Below are positions 38,285 to 46,291 of a DNA stretch of 62,260 nucleotides, piece by piece (position 1 is the stretch's first letter; every line of letters begins with the position of its first letter). Source of the stretch: Acidobacteriota bacterium (GTDB lineage Bacteria > Acidobacteriota > Vicinamibacteria > Vicinamibacterales > UBA2999); NCBI GenBank assembly GCA_016192845.1, contig JACPTI010000009.1:1-62260 (forward strand). Direction: 5' to 3'. The position numbers were made by a program, and so were the translations under genes. The notes under the pieces were generated by a model. That model saw only the letters and a list, made by a program, of their open reading frames with translations, did not search any database and was not told where the DNA came from.

Positions 38285-39376
38285 ATGAGCTCCTTCGAAC
38301 TTGCCGATCGTTCGCGCCGCCTGCTGGCCACCCTGGTCCGGGAGTTCGTCGAAACGGGCGAGCCGGTCGCGTCGCAGATCCTTGCCCGCCGCAGCGGGCT
38401 CGGCGTGTCGCCGGCCACCATCCGGAACGTGCTGGCACAGCTCGAAGAGACGGGCTACGTCCATCAGCCGCACACGTCGGCCGGGCGCGTGCCGACCGAC
38501 CGCGGCTACCGCGCGTTCGTCGATCTGCTGCTCGAGAGCCGGAAGCCGACGCGCGCGCCGGCGGTCGTCGAACACCGGCTGCGCGAGCAGGCCGAGCGGT
38601 CGCCGCTCATGGACGACCTGCTCGCCAGCGCGTCGCATCTGGTCTCGCGGGCGGTGCGCTACGTCGGGTTCGCGCTGGGCGGCAGCCCCTCCGCGGTGCT
38701 CCAGCGCCTGGAATTCGTGCCGCTGGACGGCTCGCGCGTGCTGGTCGTCGTCGTCTCGCGCGGCAACCAGATTGCCCAGAAAGTGGTCGACGCCGGCGAG
38801 GACGTGGTGCCCGAGGAGCTCGTGCGCGCCGCGAATTATCTGAACACCGAGTTCGGCGGCCTGCCGCTCGCCGAGGTGCGCGCGGCGGTGCTGGCGCGCC
38901 TTCAGCAGGAGCGCACGCTGTACGACCGGCTGCTCGCGCGGGCGCTCCGGCTGGCCCGCTCGACGCTCGAGGAGATGCCGAATCCGCACACGTTCCACGT
39001 CGAGGGGGCGGCGTCGCTGCTCGGCCGGCCGGCGCAGGAGCGGGGCCCCCACCGCGCACGCCTGCGCGGTGGGGTAGAGGAAGGCGTGTCGCTTGCCACG
39101 CTGCGCGCCCTGCTCGAGATGCTCGAACAGAAAGAGCGGATGGTGTACCTCCTGAACCAGTACATCGACGGGCCGGGGCTGACGGTCGTGATTGGCGCCG
39201 AGCACGCGACGCCGGGCCTGCGGCCCTTCAGCCTGGTGGCCTCCACCGCGTCCGACGCTACGGGCATCCGGACGGTGGGCGTCATCGGTCCAACCCGGAT
39301 GCACTACTCCCGCGCGATCGCCTTCGTGGACGGCACGACCCAGGCGGTCTCGCGCGTGCTGCGCGCTGCGAACTGA
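38285..39376 (+). CDS. hrcA: Heat-inducible transcription repressor HrcA
   Basis: 363 residues. N-terminal winged helix (VREFVETGEPVASQILARRSGLGVSPATIRN, in parts) with YVHQPHTSAGRVPTDRGYRAFVD, GAF-like core and C-terminal VIGPTRMHYSRAIAFVD. Represses chaperone genes. Residues encoded by 39042-39075 (ERGPHRARLRGGVEE) are a palindrome inserted in frame in the inserted/dimerisation region, before VSLATLRALLEMLEQ. First gene of hrcA-grpE-dnaJ-prmA. Confidence 0.93.
   Translation: MSSFELADRSRRLLATLVREFVETGEPVASQILARRSGLGVSPATIRNVLAQLEETGYVHQPHTSAGRVPTDRGYRAFVDLLLESRKPTRAPAVVEHRLREQAERSPLMDDLLASASHLVSRAVRYVGFALGGSPSAVLQRLEFVPLDGSRVLVVVVSRGNQIAQKVVDAGEDVVPEELVRAANYLNTEFGGLPLAEVRAAVLARLQQERTLYDRLLARALRLARSTLEEMPNPHTFHVEGAASLLGRPAQERGPHRARLRGGVEEGVSLATLRALLEMLEQKERMVYLLNQYIDGPGLTVVIGAEHATPGLRPFSLVASTASDATGIRTVGVIGPTRMHYSRAIAFVDGTTQAVSRVLRAAN
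39042..39075. repeat. Perfect palindrome inside hrcA
   Basis: CCCCACCGCGCA (39047-39058) and TGCGCGGTGGGG (39063-39074), 12-bp perfect arms, four-base loop, preceded by GGGG. Same core as 47912-47941 and related to 49620-49648 and 57322-57345. Confidence 0.85.
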
Positions 39377-39379
39377 CGC

Positions 39380-39973
39380 ATGTCTGAGTCCTTCGACGAC
39401 AAGGACCCGAATCAGCGGGCTGGCGCGGCCGAAGCGGCCGTCACCGATCCGCCGGCGGACACGTCCGCCGGCGTGGTGTCGGCCGCGGATTCGTCCGCCG
39501 AGGCGGCGCCGGCCCGGGAGGAGGACCCGCTCGAAGCGCTCGAGCGCGAGCGGGACGTACTGCAGGATCGGCTGCTGCGCCTGGCGGCCGAATTCGACAA
39601 CTATCGCAAGCGCGTCGAGCGCGACCGCCGCGACCAGGCCGACGCCGCAACGGCGGCGGCGCTCGAGGACCTGCTCCCGATCATCGACGACCTGGAGCGC
39701 GCGCTCGAGGCGCCGGCCGGCAGCGACGTCGAGGGGTACCGGAAGGGTGTGGAGCTGATACACCGCCAGATGACCGAGCTGCTGCGCAAGCGGGGCGTCA
39801 CGCCGATCGAGGCGGTCGGCGCCGACTTCGATCCGCGCATCCACCAGGCGGTCATGCGTGAGGTCAGCGCCGAGCACCGGGACGGCGAAGTGATGGAAGA
39901 GCTCCGCCGCGGCTACAGGCTGGGCGATCGCCTGCTGCGGCCGTCGATGGTCAAGGTGGCCAGGCGTGAGTAA
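39380..39973 (+). CDS. grpE: Nucleotide exchange factor GrpE
   Basis: 197 residues. Acidic, Ala-rich N-terminus, long helix ([33 protein letters not shown], in parts: [15 protein letters not shown]), [12 protein letters not shown], then the beta head [17 protein letters not shown] and [14 protein letters not shown]. Releases ADP from DnaK; dnaK itself is not in the window. Three bases after hrcA; overlaps dnaJ by eight. Confidence 0.95.
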   Translation: MSESFDDKDPNQRAGAAEAAVTDPPADTSAGVVSAADSSAEAAPAREEDPLEALERERDVLQDRLLRLAAEFDNYRKRVERDRRDQADAATAAALEDLLPIIDDLERALEAPAGSDVEGYRKGVELIHRQMTELLRKRGVTPIEAVGADFDPRIHQAVMREVSAEHRDGEVMEELRRGYRLGDRLLRPSMVKVARRE

Positions 39974-41102
39974 GCGCGACTACTACGAGGTGCTCGGCGT
40001 CTCCCGCAACGCCACCGAGCAGGAGATCAAGAGCGCCTACCGCAAGCTCGCCTTCAAGCACCACCCGGATCGGAATCCCGGCAGCAAGGAAGCCGAGGAG
40101 AAGTTCAAGGAAGCCGCGGAGGCGTACGCCGTGCTCGCCGACGCGGACAAGCGCCACATGTTCGACCGCTTCGGCCACGCCGGCCTGGGCAGCGCCGCCA
40201 CCGGCTTCGATCCGACGGTCTTCACCGGCTTCGAGGACATCCTCGGCGGGTTGGGCGACATCTTCGGGTTCGGGGACATCTTCGGTGGCGCCCGGCGCCG
40301 GGGCCCGCAGCGCGGCGCCGACCTCCGCTACGACCTCGAGATCTCGTTCGACGAAGCCGCCAGAGGCACCGAAACGACCGTCCAGATTCCGCGGCAGGAG
40401 ACGTGCGAGACCTGCCACGGCAGCGGCTCGGCGCCCGGCACCAAGCCGTCGACCTGCCCGCACTGCCACGGCCGCGGCCAGATCCGGACGCAGCAGGGTC
40501 CGTTCATGCTCGCCCGCACCTGCGGCTACTGCCGCGGCGCCGGCTCGGTGATCACCAAGCCCTGCCCGACGTGCCGCGGCGCCGGCCGGGTGGAAAAGGA
40601 GCGCAAGCTGACGGTGCGCATCCCCGCCGGCATCGCCACCGGCCAGCGGTTGCGCCTCAGCGGCGAAGGTGAGGGAGGACCCGCCGGCGGCCCGCCCGGC
40701 GACCTGTATGTTGTCATCCACGTGCAGAGTCACCCGTTCTTCCAGCGCGACGGCAACGATCTGTACTGCGAGATTCCGGTAAGCTTTCCGACGCTCGCAC
40801 TCGGGAGCGAGATCAGGATCCCGACGCTCGAGGGCGAGGAGAGCTTCACCATCCCCGAAGGGACGCAGAGCGGCGCGACGTTCCGCCTGCGCGGCCGCGG
40901 GATGCCGGACGTGAGCGGGCGCGGCCGCGGCGACCTGCTGGTCACGGTCAGGGTGGTGACGCCGACCAAGCTCACGCGCGAGCAGAAGAAGCTGCTGCAA
41001 CAGCTGGCGGCATCGCTGCCGGGGGAAAAATTCGAGCCCACCCCCCTCGGCGATCAGGAGGACAAAGGGCTGTTCGACCGTGTCAAGGACATCTTCGGCT
41101 GA
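39966..41102 (+). CDS. dnaJ: Chaperone DnaJ
   Basis: 378 residues from GTG 39966. J domain with KHHPDRN, Gly/Phe-rich linker ([18 protein letters not shown]), four zinc-finger repeats ([32 protein letters not shown]) and two beta C-terminal domains ([23 protein letters not shown], in parts). Hsp40 partner of DnaK. The start lies in the end of grpE, indicating coupled translation. Confidence 0.96.
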   Translation: MSKRDYYEVLGVSRNATEQEIKSAYRKLAFKHHPDRNPGSKEAEEKFKEAAEAYAVLADADKRHMFDRFGHAGLGSAATGFDPTVFTGFEDILGGLGDIFGFGDIFGGARRRGPQRGADLRYDLEISFDEAARGTETTVQIPRQETCETCHGSGSAPGTKPSTCPHCHGRGQIRTQQGPFMLARTCGYCRGAGSVITKPCPTCRGAGRVEKERKLTVRIPAGIATGQRLRLSGEGEGGPAGGPPGDLYVVIHVQSHPFFQRDGNDLYCEIPVSFPTLALGSEIRIPTLEGEESFTIPEGTQSGATFRLRGRGMPDVSGRGRGDLLVTVRVVTPTKLTREQKKLLQQLAASLPGEKFEPTPLGDQEDKGLFDRVKDIFG

Positions 41103-41106
41103 GCCT

Positions 41107-41970
41107 ATGCGGACCTGGCCTGCACTCGAACTTGCCTCAGTAAAGCGACCGGAGCTGGTCCAGGCCGCGCTGGTCGACTATCCCATCACCGCCGTCGACG
41201 AGACCAGCCAGCCCGACGCGTGGCGCGTCGTGTTTCGCAGCGCGGCGGACCGCGACGCGGCGGCGGAGGCGCTGGCGCGGCAGTTTCCCGACGAGGTCAT
41301 CCGATCGGTAGACGTCCCGGATGAAGACTGGGTGGCGCGCTCGCAGGCGACGCTCCGCGCCGTGCAGGTGGGCGGCATCATCGTCGCGCCGCCGTGGGAC
41401 GTTCCGCACACGGGGCGGCTGAGGCCGCTCTCCCCGGCCGAGGCCGGCGCCACCGGATTGCGCCGGCCGCTCGTCATCGTCATCCGCCCGTCCATGGGGT
41501 TCGGGACCGGCCACCACGCGACGACGAGGCTGTGCCTGACGGCGCTGCAGCAGGTGCCGGTGCAGGGGCGCAGCGTCGTGGACGTCGGCACCGGGTCGGG
41601 GCTGCTGGCCATTGCCGCCAGCCGGCTCGGCGCCTCGCGCGTCCTCGCCATCGACGACAACCCAAACGCGGTTCGCGCGGCCGAAGAGAACCTCGGCCTG
41701 AACCGCGGCGCCGACGTCACGCTCCGCGCCGCCGACGTGCGCGGCGACGCGAGCGGCGCGTTCGACATCGTGCTGGCCAATCTCACCGGCGCCCTGCTGC
41801 GCGGCATCGCGGCGCGGCTGCGCGATCTGGCCGCGCCCGGCGGCCACCTGATCCTCAGCGGCTTCATGCGCAACGAAGAAGCCGGCGTCCTCGCCCCGTA
41901 TGGCGGCCTCCCGGTGAAGAATCGGACGGAGGAAGAGGAATGGCTGTGCGTGACGCTGCAGCGGCCGTAG
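41107..41970 (+). CDS. prmA: Ribosomal protein L11 methyltransferase
   Basis: 287 residues from ATG 41107, four bases after the dnaJ stop. N-terminal substrate-recognition part (DEDWVARSQATLRAVQVGGIIVAPPW, in parts) and SAM domain with MGFGTGHHATTRLCL, VVDVGTGSGLLAIAASRLGA and IVLANLTG. Trimethylates L11. Position after dnaJ is common in many phyla. Confidence 0.92.
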   Translation: MRTWPALELASVKRPELVQAALVDYPITAVDETSQPDAWRVVFRSAADRDAAAEALARQFPDEVIRSVDVPDEDWVARSQATLRAVQVGGIIVAPPWDVPHTGRLRPLSPAEAGATGLRRPLVIVIRPSMGFGTGHHATTRLCLTALQQVPVQGRSVVDVGTGSGLLAIAASRLGASRVLAIDDNPNAVRAAEENLGLNRGADVTLRAADVRGDASGAFDIVLANLTGALLRGIAARLRDLAAPGGHLILSGFMRNEEAGVLAPYGGLPVKNRTEEEEWLCVTLQRP

Positions 41971-41977
41971 CGGGGTA

Positions 41978-42034
41978 CGTGGGGCGGGCCTTTACGGCCC
42001 ACCTGGCGCGGCGTAAAGCCGCGCCCTACGTAAC
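41978..42034. repeat. Compound palindrome at the start of the pepP-like gene
   Basis: ACGTGGGGCGGGCC-TTTA-CGGCCC... followed by GCGCGGCG-TAAA-GCCGCGCCCTACGT: two adjacent hairpins with mirrored outer ends (ACGTGGGGCG / CGCCCTACGT). The first 18 codons of the downstream protein are read through it. Confidence 0.6.
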
Positions 42035-43337
42035 GGTCCTCTTCCTGGCGCTCGTCTGGGTGTCCGTCCCCTCGGCGGAGCGCATCGGCTATCCGCCGGA
42101 GGAGTTCGCCGCCCGCCGCGAGCGGCTCTCAAAGGCGCTCCAGCGCGGAACGGTCGTGATGTTCGGCGCCACGACCCCGTCGCCGAGCGTCCGCTTCCGG
42201 CAGGACAACGACTTCTTCTATCTCACCGGCAACGCGTCGCTGAACGCGGCGCTCGTCATGGACGGGGCCACGGCGGAGGCGCATCTCTTCCTGCCGAAGC
42301 TCAGCCCCGCTGAAATCCGCTACGAGGGGCCCAACTGGCTCGAAGAACCCGACGCCGCGCGCAAGTACGGCTTTGCCTCGATTCAGCCGCTCGCCGCGAT
42401 GCCCGAGTTCCTGGCGCGCCGCCGCGGCACTGCCGGCACCGAGCTGCTCTGGACCCGGCTGTCCGAGCGCGACACCGTGAACCACGGCCGGGCCGACGCC
42501 GCGATCTCCACGGCGCGGCGCCTGACGAACCCGTTCGCGCAGCACGCGACCGAGGACGCGCTGCGGGTGGCCGCGCTCAGGGAGAGATTCCCGTACTACA
42601 CGCTGCAGGACGTGACACCGCACCTCGACCGCCTGCGGCTGATCAAGACGCCGCGCGAGATCGAGATCCTCCGGTACAACGGCCGGGTGAGCGCCGAGGC
42701 GATCCGCCGCGCAATCGCCGTCACGGCGCCGGGCCGCTTCGAGTACGAGCTGGAGGCGGAGGCGACGCACTGGCTGCTCAAGCACGGTCTGCAGGGCGCC
42801 GCCTACCCCGCCATCGTCGCGTCAGGGCCGATGGGGAACCGCTGGCATTACGAGGACAGCGGGCGCCGGATGAACGCCGGCGAGCTGGTGGTGATGGACT
42901 ACGCCGGCTCGCTCGACTACCTGACGGTGGACATCACGCGGACGTGGCCGGTGTCTGGCCGTTTCACCGACGCGCAGCTCCGGGCGTATCAGACGGTCCT
43001 CGAGGCACACAAGGCGATCATCGCGGCGATCCGGCCGGGCGTGGCGCGCGAGGTCGTGCGCACGATCGCCGAGGACATCTTTCGCAAGAACGGCTTCGAT
43101 CCCCGCCACGCCTACATCGGCCACTATGTCGGCCTGTCGGTGCACGACGTCGGCGACTGGTCGCTGCCGTTCGAGGCCGGGATGGCGATGGCGATCGAGC
43201 CGATTCTCGACATGCCCGAGCAGCAGCTGCACGTCCGGATCGAGGACACGATTGTCGTGACCCCCACCGGCGCGGAGATCCTGAGCGCCGACGTGCCCAA
43301 AGAGGTCGACGCGCTGCTGGCGCGGATCAAGCGGTAG
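41979..43337 (+). CDS. Secreted Xaa-Pro aminopeptidase (M24 family)
   Basis: About 452 residues if GTG 41979 is used. N-terminus: basic GRAFTAHLARRKAAP, hydrophobic VTVLFLALVWVSV, then SAERIG, a good signal peptide whose basic part is repeat-encoded. N-terminal creatinase-like domain (GTVVMFGATTPSP, FRQDNDFFYLTG), then the metallopeptidase: VVMDYAGSLDYLTVDITRTWP (Asp pair, in parts), YIGHYVGLSVHDVGD (His), AIEPIL (Glu), RIEDTIVV (Glu). Cleaves Xaa-Pro N-termini. Ends before a bidirectional terminator. Confidence 0.88.
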   Translation: MGRAFTAHLARRKAAPYVTVLFLALVWVSVPSAERIGYPPEEFAARRERLSKALQRGTVVMFGATTPSPSVRFRQDNDFFYLTGNASLNAALVMDGATAEAHLFLPKLSPAEIRYEGPNWLEEPDAARKYGFASIQPLAAMPEFLARRRGTAGTELLWTRLSERDTVNHGRADAAISTARRLTNPFAQHATEDALRVAALRERFPYYTLQDVTPHLDRLRLIKTPREIEILRYNGRVSAEAIRRAIAVTAPGRFEYELEAEATHWLLKHGLQGAAYPAIVASGPMGNRWHYEDSGRRMNAGELVVMDYAGSLDYLTVDITRTWPVSGRFTDAQLRAYQTVLEAHKAIIAAIRPGVAREVVRTIAEDIFRKNGFDPRHAYIGHYVGLSVHDVGDWSLPFEAGMAMAIEPILDMPEQQLHVRIEDTIVVTPTGAEILSADVPKEVDALLARIKR

Positions 43338-43342
43338 GCGTT

Positions 43343-43374
43343 GCGATCGCACCGACGAGCGTCAGTGCGATCGC
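43343..43374. terminator. Bidirectional terminator between convergent genes
   Basis: GCGATCGCAC (43343-43352) and GTGCGATCGC (43365-43374), 10-bp perfect arms and 12-base loop, between the convergent pepP-like and GlcG-like genes. Confidence 0.7.
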
Positions 43375-43376
43375 AC

Positions 43377-43871
43377 CTATTTCAAGAGATCCGCGACCGC
43401 GGCAATCCCCGCCTTGGCGCAGGCGGCGTCGGTGTCGAGCGTCGACCCGGCGCTGCCGACGGCGCCAATCGTGTCGTTGCCGACCTGGATTGGCACGCCG
43501 CCGCCGAGCGCCAGGATGTCGGCCAGATCGCGCTGCGCGTACCGCGCCGGATCCTCTTCGGTCCGCTTCTGGAACTCCGCCGCCGGCACGCGGAACATCC
43601 GTGCGGTATACGCCTTGCGGCGCGCCATGTCGGCGGTCTGCGCGGTCGCCTGCTCGCTCCGCATGATCACCAGCACCTGTGCGGCCCGATCGACCACCGC
43701 CACGGAGGTGTTGTAGCCCTTCGCCGTGCACGCCGCGAGCGTCGCCTCCGCAATCGTCTTCGCCATGCCCAGCAAGAGATTGCGCTGCATGACCACTCCC
43801 TGTGCAAGCGCGCGATCGGCCGGGCCGGCCGCCAGGCCGATCGCGATGAGCGCCGTCAGCGTTGTATGCAT
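43377..43871 (-). CDS. Secreted GlcG/HbpS-family protein
   Basis: 164 residues from ATG 43871. Signal peptide HTTLTALIAIGLAAGPADRALA, then the GlcG/HbpS fold: AEATLAACTAKGYNTSVAVVDRAAQVLV (in parts), RKAYTARMFRVPAAEF, GGGVPIQVGNDTIGAVGSAG (the conserved G-V-P-I...IGAIG). Family members bind haem or sense oxidative stress outside the cell, or accompany glycolate oxidation; which applies is unknown. The start abuts a two-hairpin repeat. Confidence 0.85.
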   Translation of the reverse strand: MHTTLTALIAIGLAAGPADRALAQGVVMQRNLLLGMAKTIAEATLAACTAKGYNTSVAVVDRAAQVLVIMRSEQATAQTADMARRKAYTARMFRVPAAEFQKRTEEDPARYAQRDLADILALGGGVPIQVGNDTIGAVGSAGSTLDTDAACAKAGIAAVADLLK

Positions 43872-43872
43872 T

Positions 43873-43957
43873 GGACCGCTATACGGCGCCAAACGAGAAT
43901 TGTGTACCTGTTGTGAGGAGCCGTATAGCGGTCCTAGGCGCGCGGAGCGCGCCAAAA
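43873..43957 (-). repeat. Two-hairpin element, copy A
   Basis: Reads on the minus strand: GGCGCGC-tcc-GCGCGCC hairpin (43953-43937), then a long hairpin with 15-bp perfect arms (43934-43920 with 43887-43873) and a ~32-base loop containing ACAATTCTCGTTTGG. Copy B at 46071-46152 has the same order and loop core but different, compensating stem bases. Confidence 0.75.
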
Positions 43958-43968
43958 TGATACTGGCC

Positions 43969-44036
43969 AACCAGCCAATGGCTTTCATTTCTCCCTCACC
44001 ACTAAGGCACATCGAGTGCGAAGCCATTGGCTGGTT
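43969..44036. repeat. 16-bp perfect inverted repeat around a 36-base centre
   Basis: AACCAGCCAATGGCTT (43969-43984) and AAGCCATTGGCTGGTT (44021-44036). The last base is part of the alpha/beta-hydrolase stop codon. No ORF inside; a terminator or a small palindromic insert. Confidence 0.75.
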
Positions 44037-45967
44037 CACTCCGCTCGGGCGGTCGTGGTGGCGGGCCGTGTCACGAAGTCCCAGTGGTCGCCCGCGCGCC
44101 GCACGATGCGCGCCACGTCCTCCGCGAGCAGGTAGCCTTCCCTGACGAGCGGCGCGGCGGCCTCCTCCACCAGCTTCAGATAGTGCTCGCGCGACTGATA
44201 GCGCTCCTCGATGGAGGGGCGCGGGTCGCCGGCCTGCGCCCGCTCGCCCTTCGTCCGCGCAAACGGCACATAGGAGCCGTTCAGCGGCACGAACTGCTCG
44301 GTGCCGCCGATCTTCGCGTGCCGGAAGATCCATCCGGTGTGGGTCGCCAGCGGCACCGCGACGTCGGGGAGGCGGATGCCGCCCCGGCCGTTCCCGTCAC
44401 GATCGACCTGGGGCACCAGCAGCGGGAGCGGAGCGCCTGCGCCTCCCTCGCGCGGCAGCCGCGCGTTCGCGCCACGGACGCCCGGATACGCCGTGCGCGG
44501 CGATGTCACGCCGCGCAGCGCGGGAAACGCCACGTCGGCGGCGCGGACCAGCGTGCCGTCCTGGAGCCGCGGATAGCGGCTGGGCGGCGGCACGGTGCCG
44601 TCGCGCACCCAGCGCTCCATCGCCACGAGCAGCGCGCGCATCGCGATCCGGAGGTCGAAGGGGTTGTTGGCCACCTCGCCGTTGGCCACGGCCGGCGGAA
44701 ACTGGCCGATGTTGTGCGGCGCGCTCGCAAAGTGATACAGCCTCACGTTGTCCGGCAGCGCGACATCGCGCGACCCGTCGGGTGTCGTGTGCACCAGCGC
44801 GCCGCCGCGCTCCCAGTACTCCGTGTCCGACAGCGTGTGGAACACCTTCGGCTGATGCTCGGCGGCCCGCGGGTTCTCGAGCAGGCCCTCCTCGGCGCCC
44901 GTCACCGGATCGCGCTGCTTCCTGTCGGAGAACGGAAACCGCGTGGCCGTTTCCATCAGCAGCGACGTCGGCGTCGACCACCGCTCGTTGAGCAGGACGG
45001 CGCCGCCGCCGCCGATGTGCGGCATCACGCCGTCGAACACGCGGCGGTTGCGCTCGTCCGCGTTGAACCCCTCGTAGACAAAGTCGCGGAGCCACCGGCC
45101 GGTCTGCGACGACCCGAACGCGATCGTGTATTTCGCCGAGACCGTCGCGTCCGGCGCGTAGCGGACCCACGACGCCGCGTCGCGCACGGCCGCGAACCCG
45201 AGTCCCGCCACCGGCGGATTGGTCGCGACGTACGCCACCTCGTAGGTGTGGCCCGGCTCGAACCCGCCCTCGAGCGTCACGGTGTTGTTGGCCGCGAGCG
45301 TCCACTTCTCGCGCGGAATCGTCGTCCACTCGGCGCCGAGCCGGCGGCGGACGCGCAGCGTGTTCTGCGCGGAGCCGGGATCGCCCGGCGTGTAACCGAC
45401 CAGGTCGCCGGCGGTCACCGGCTCGCGGCTGTTCGGGGTGAACCGGGCGCGCACGAGACCGGTGACGCCGACCGCGTTCGGCACGTCGATGCGCACCGCG
45501 CCGCGCGCGTCGAACTCCCAGCCGACCTGCACGACGGTGTAGCCGCGGGCGAGCAGGAAGCCGTCGCCCGCTTCCCCGTCCGGCGTGTTCGTCACCGGCC
45601 CGCTGAACACGTTGAACGCCACCGTGTTGCCGCGGTTGACGATGTCGAAGAGCGCGATGCCGTTGCCGCGGGCGGGGTCACGGGGTCGAAAGATCACGAG
45701 ATCGGCGGACATCTCGACCTTGCCCGCGGCGTTCCGCGGCGCCTTGTCGAAATCGACAATGACCTGGTTCCGCCGATTGGCGGGATCGATCGTGAAGTAG
45801 ATCTTGCCGGCCAGGCGCTCGTAGACGCCGACCGCGCCGAACGTGCGCCCGTTGGCCACGTCGCGCCGCGACGTGATCTCGACGCGCGCGACCTCCGCGC
45901 CGGCGAGCGCCGGCAGCACGAGCAGCACGATCACCGACTGGGCCACCTGGGAAAGGAGCCGTCTCAT
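44036..45967 (-). CDS. Secreted alpha/beta hydrolase domain protein
   Basis: 643 residues with signal peptide RLLSQVAQSVIVLLVLPALAGA. The central part has AFGSSQTGRWLRDFVYEGFN, a GxSxxG-type nucleophile elbow, and MPHIGGGG; late segments RLYHFASAPHN and NGEVANNPFDLRIAMRALL fit the 'alpha/beta hydrolase domain' (Abhydrolase_10-like) family common in soil bacteria. Substrate unknown, probably an ester. Lies between two other exported proteins on the same strand. Confidence 0.75.
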   Translation of the reverse strand: MRRLLSQVAQSVIVLLVLPALAGAEVARVEITSRRDVANGRTFGAVGVYERLAGKIYFTIDPANRRNQVIVDFDKAPRNAAGKVEMSADLVIFRPRDPARGNGIALFDIVNRGNTVAFNVFSGPVTNTPDGEAGDGFLLARGYTVVQVGWEFDARGAVRIDVPNAVGVTGLVRARFTPNSREPVTAGDLVGYTPGDPGSAQNTLRVRRRLGAEWTTIPREKWTLAANNTVTLEGGFEPGHTYEVAYVATNPPVAGLGFAAVRDAASWVRYAPDATVSAKYTIAFGSSQTGRWLRDFVYEGFNADERNRRVFDGVMPHIGGGGAVLLNERWSTPTSLLMETATRFPFSDRKQRDPVTGAEEGLLENPRAAEHQPKVFHTLSDTEYWERGGALVHTTPDGSRDVALPDNVRLYHFASAPHNIGQFPPAVANGEVANNPFDLRIAMRALLVAMERWVRDGTVPPPSRYPRLQDGTLVRAADVAFPALRGVTSPRTAYPGVRGANARLPREGGAGAPLPLLVPQVDRDGNGRGGIRLPDVAVPLATHTGWIFRHAKIGGTEQFVPLNGSYVPFARTKGERAQAGDPRPSIEERYQSREHYLKLVEEAAAPLVREGYLLAEDVARIVRRAGDHWDFVTRPATTTARAE

Positions 45968-46291
45968 CGCCTACCTCCTGTTCGCGGCCGACCTCACGTG
46001 ACGGCCAACCCCAGCCAAGGGGCGCTGCCCCCTTGGATCCCCGCGCCCCTCGGCTGGTGTGCCAATATCTCTTGGCGCGCTCCGCGCGCCTGGCCCGTTA
46101 TGCGGTCGCGGCAAAGGAGTACGAAATTCGCGTTTGGGGCCGCATAACGGGCTGGGCGCCCCGATCGTGCCGTCGTTTGGCGCCGGAATCAAGGCCCTGC
46201 CGGCGGCCGGCGCGTGGAGCGCCGGCGTCTCGAGGTCGGCAGACGGCCCGGTCATCGCACTGCGGTGTGATGTTTCTGCATGGCGGCCACG
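45968..46291. other. Intergenic stretch filled with palindromic repeats
   Basis: No gene seen in 324 bp. It contains a hairpin with arms CAGCCaAGGGGCGC / GCGCCCCTcGGCTG (about 46011-46054), copy B of the two-hairpin element (46071-46152), the tail motif TGCCGTCGTTTGGCGCCGGA (46168-46187) that recurs at 47990, and GCCGGCGC/GCGCCGGC near 46206-46227. Confidence 0.7.
46071..46152 (+). repeat. Two-hairpin element, copy B
   Basis: GGCGCGC-tcc-GCGCGCC (46074-46090), then arms GCCCGTTATGCGG (46093-46105) and CCGCATAACGGGC (46140-46152) around a loop with GAAATTCGCGTTTGG. Relative to copy A the stem changes C-T and A-G are matched on the opposite arm. Confidence 0.75.

Noticed and set aside
43343..43374. 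Cyanobacterial HIP1-type GCGATCGC repeats
   Set aside because: The two GCGATCGC copies form the arms of one hairpin between convergent genes and the motif is not frequent elsewhere in the window.
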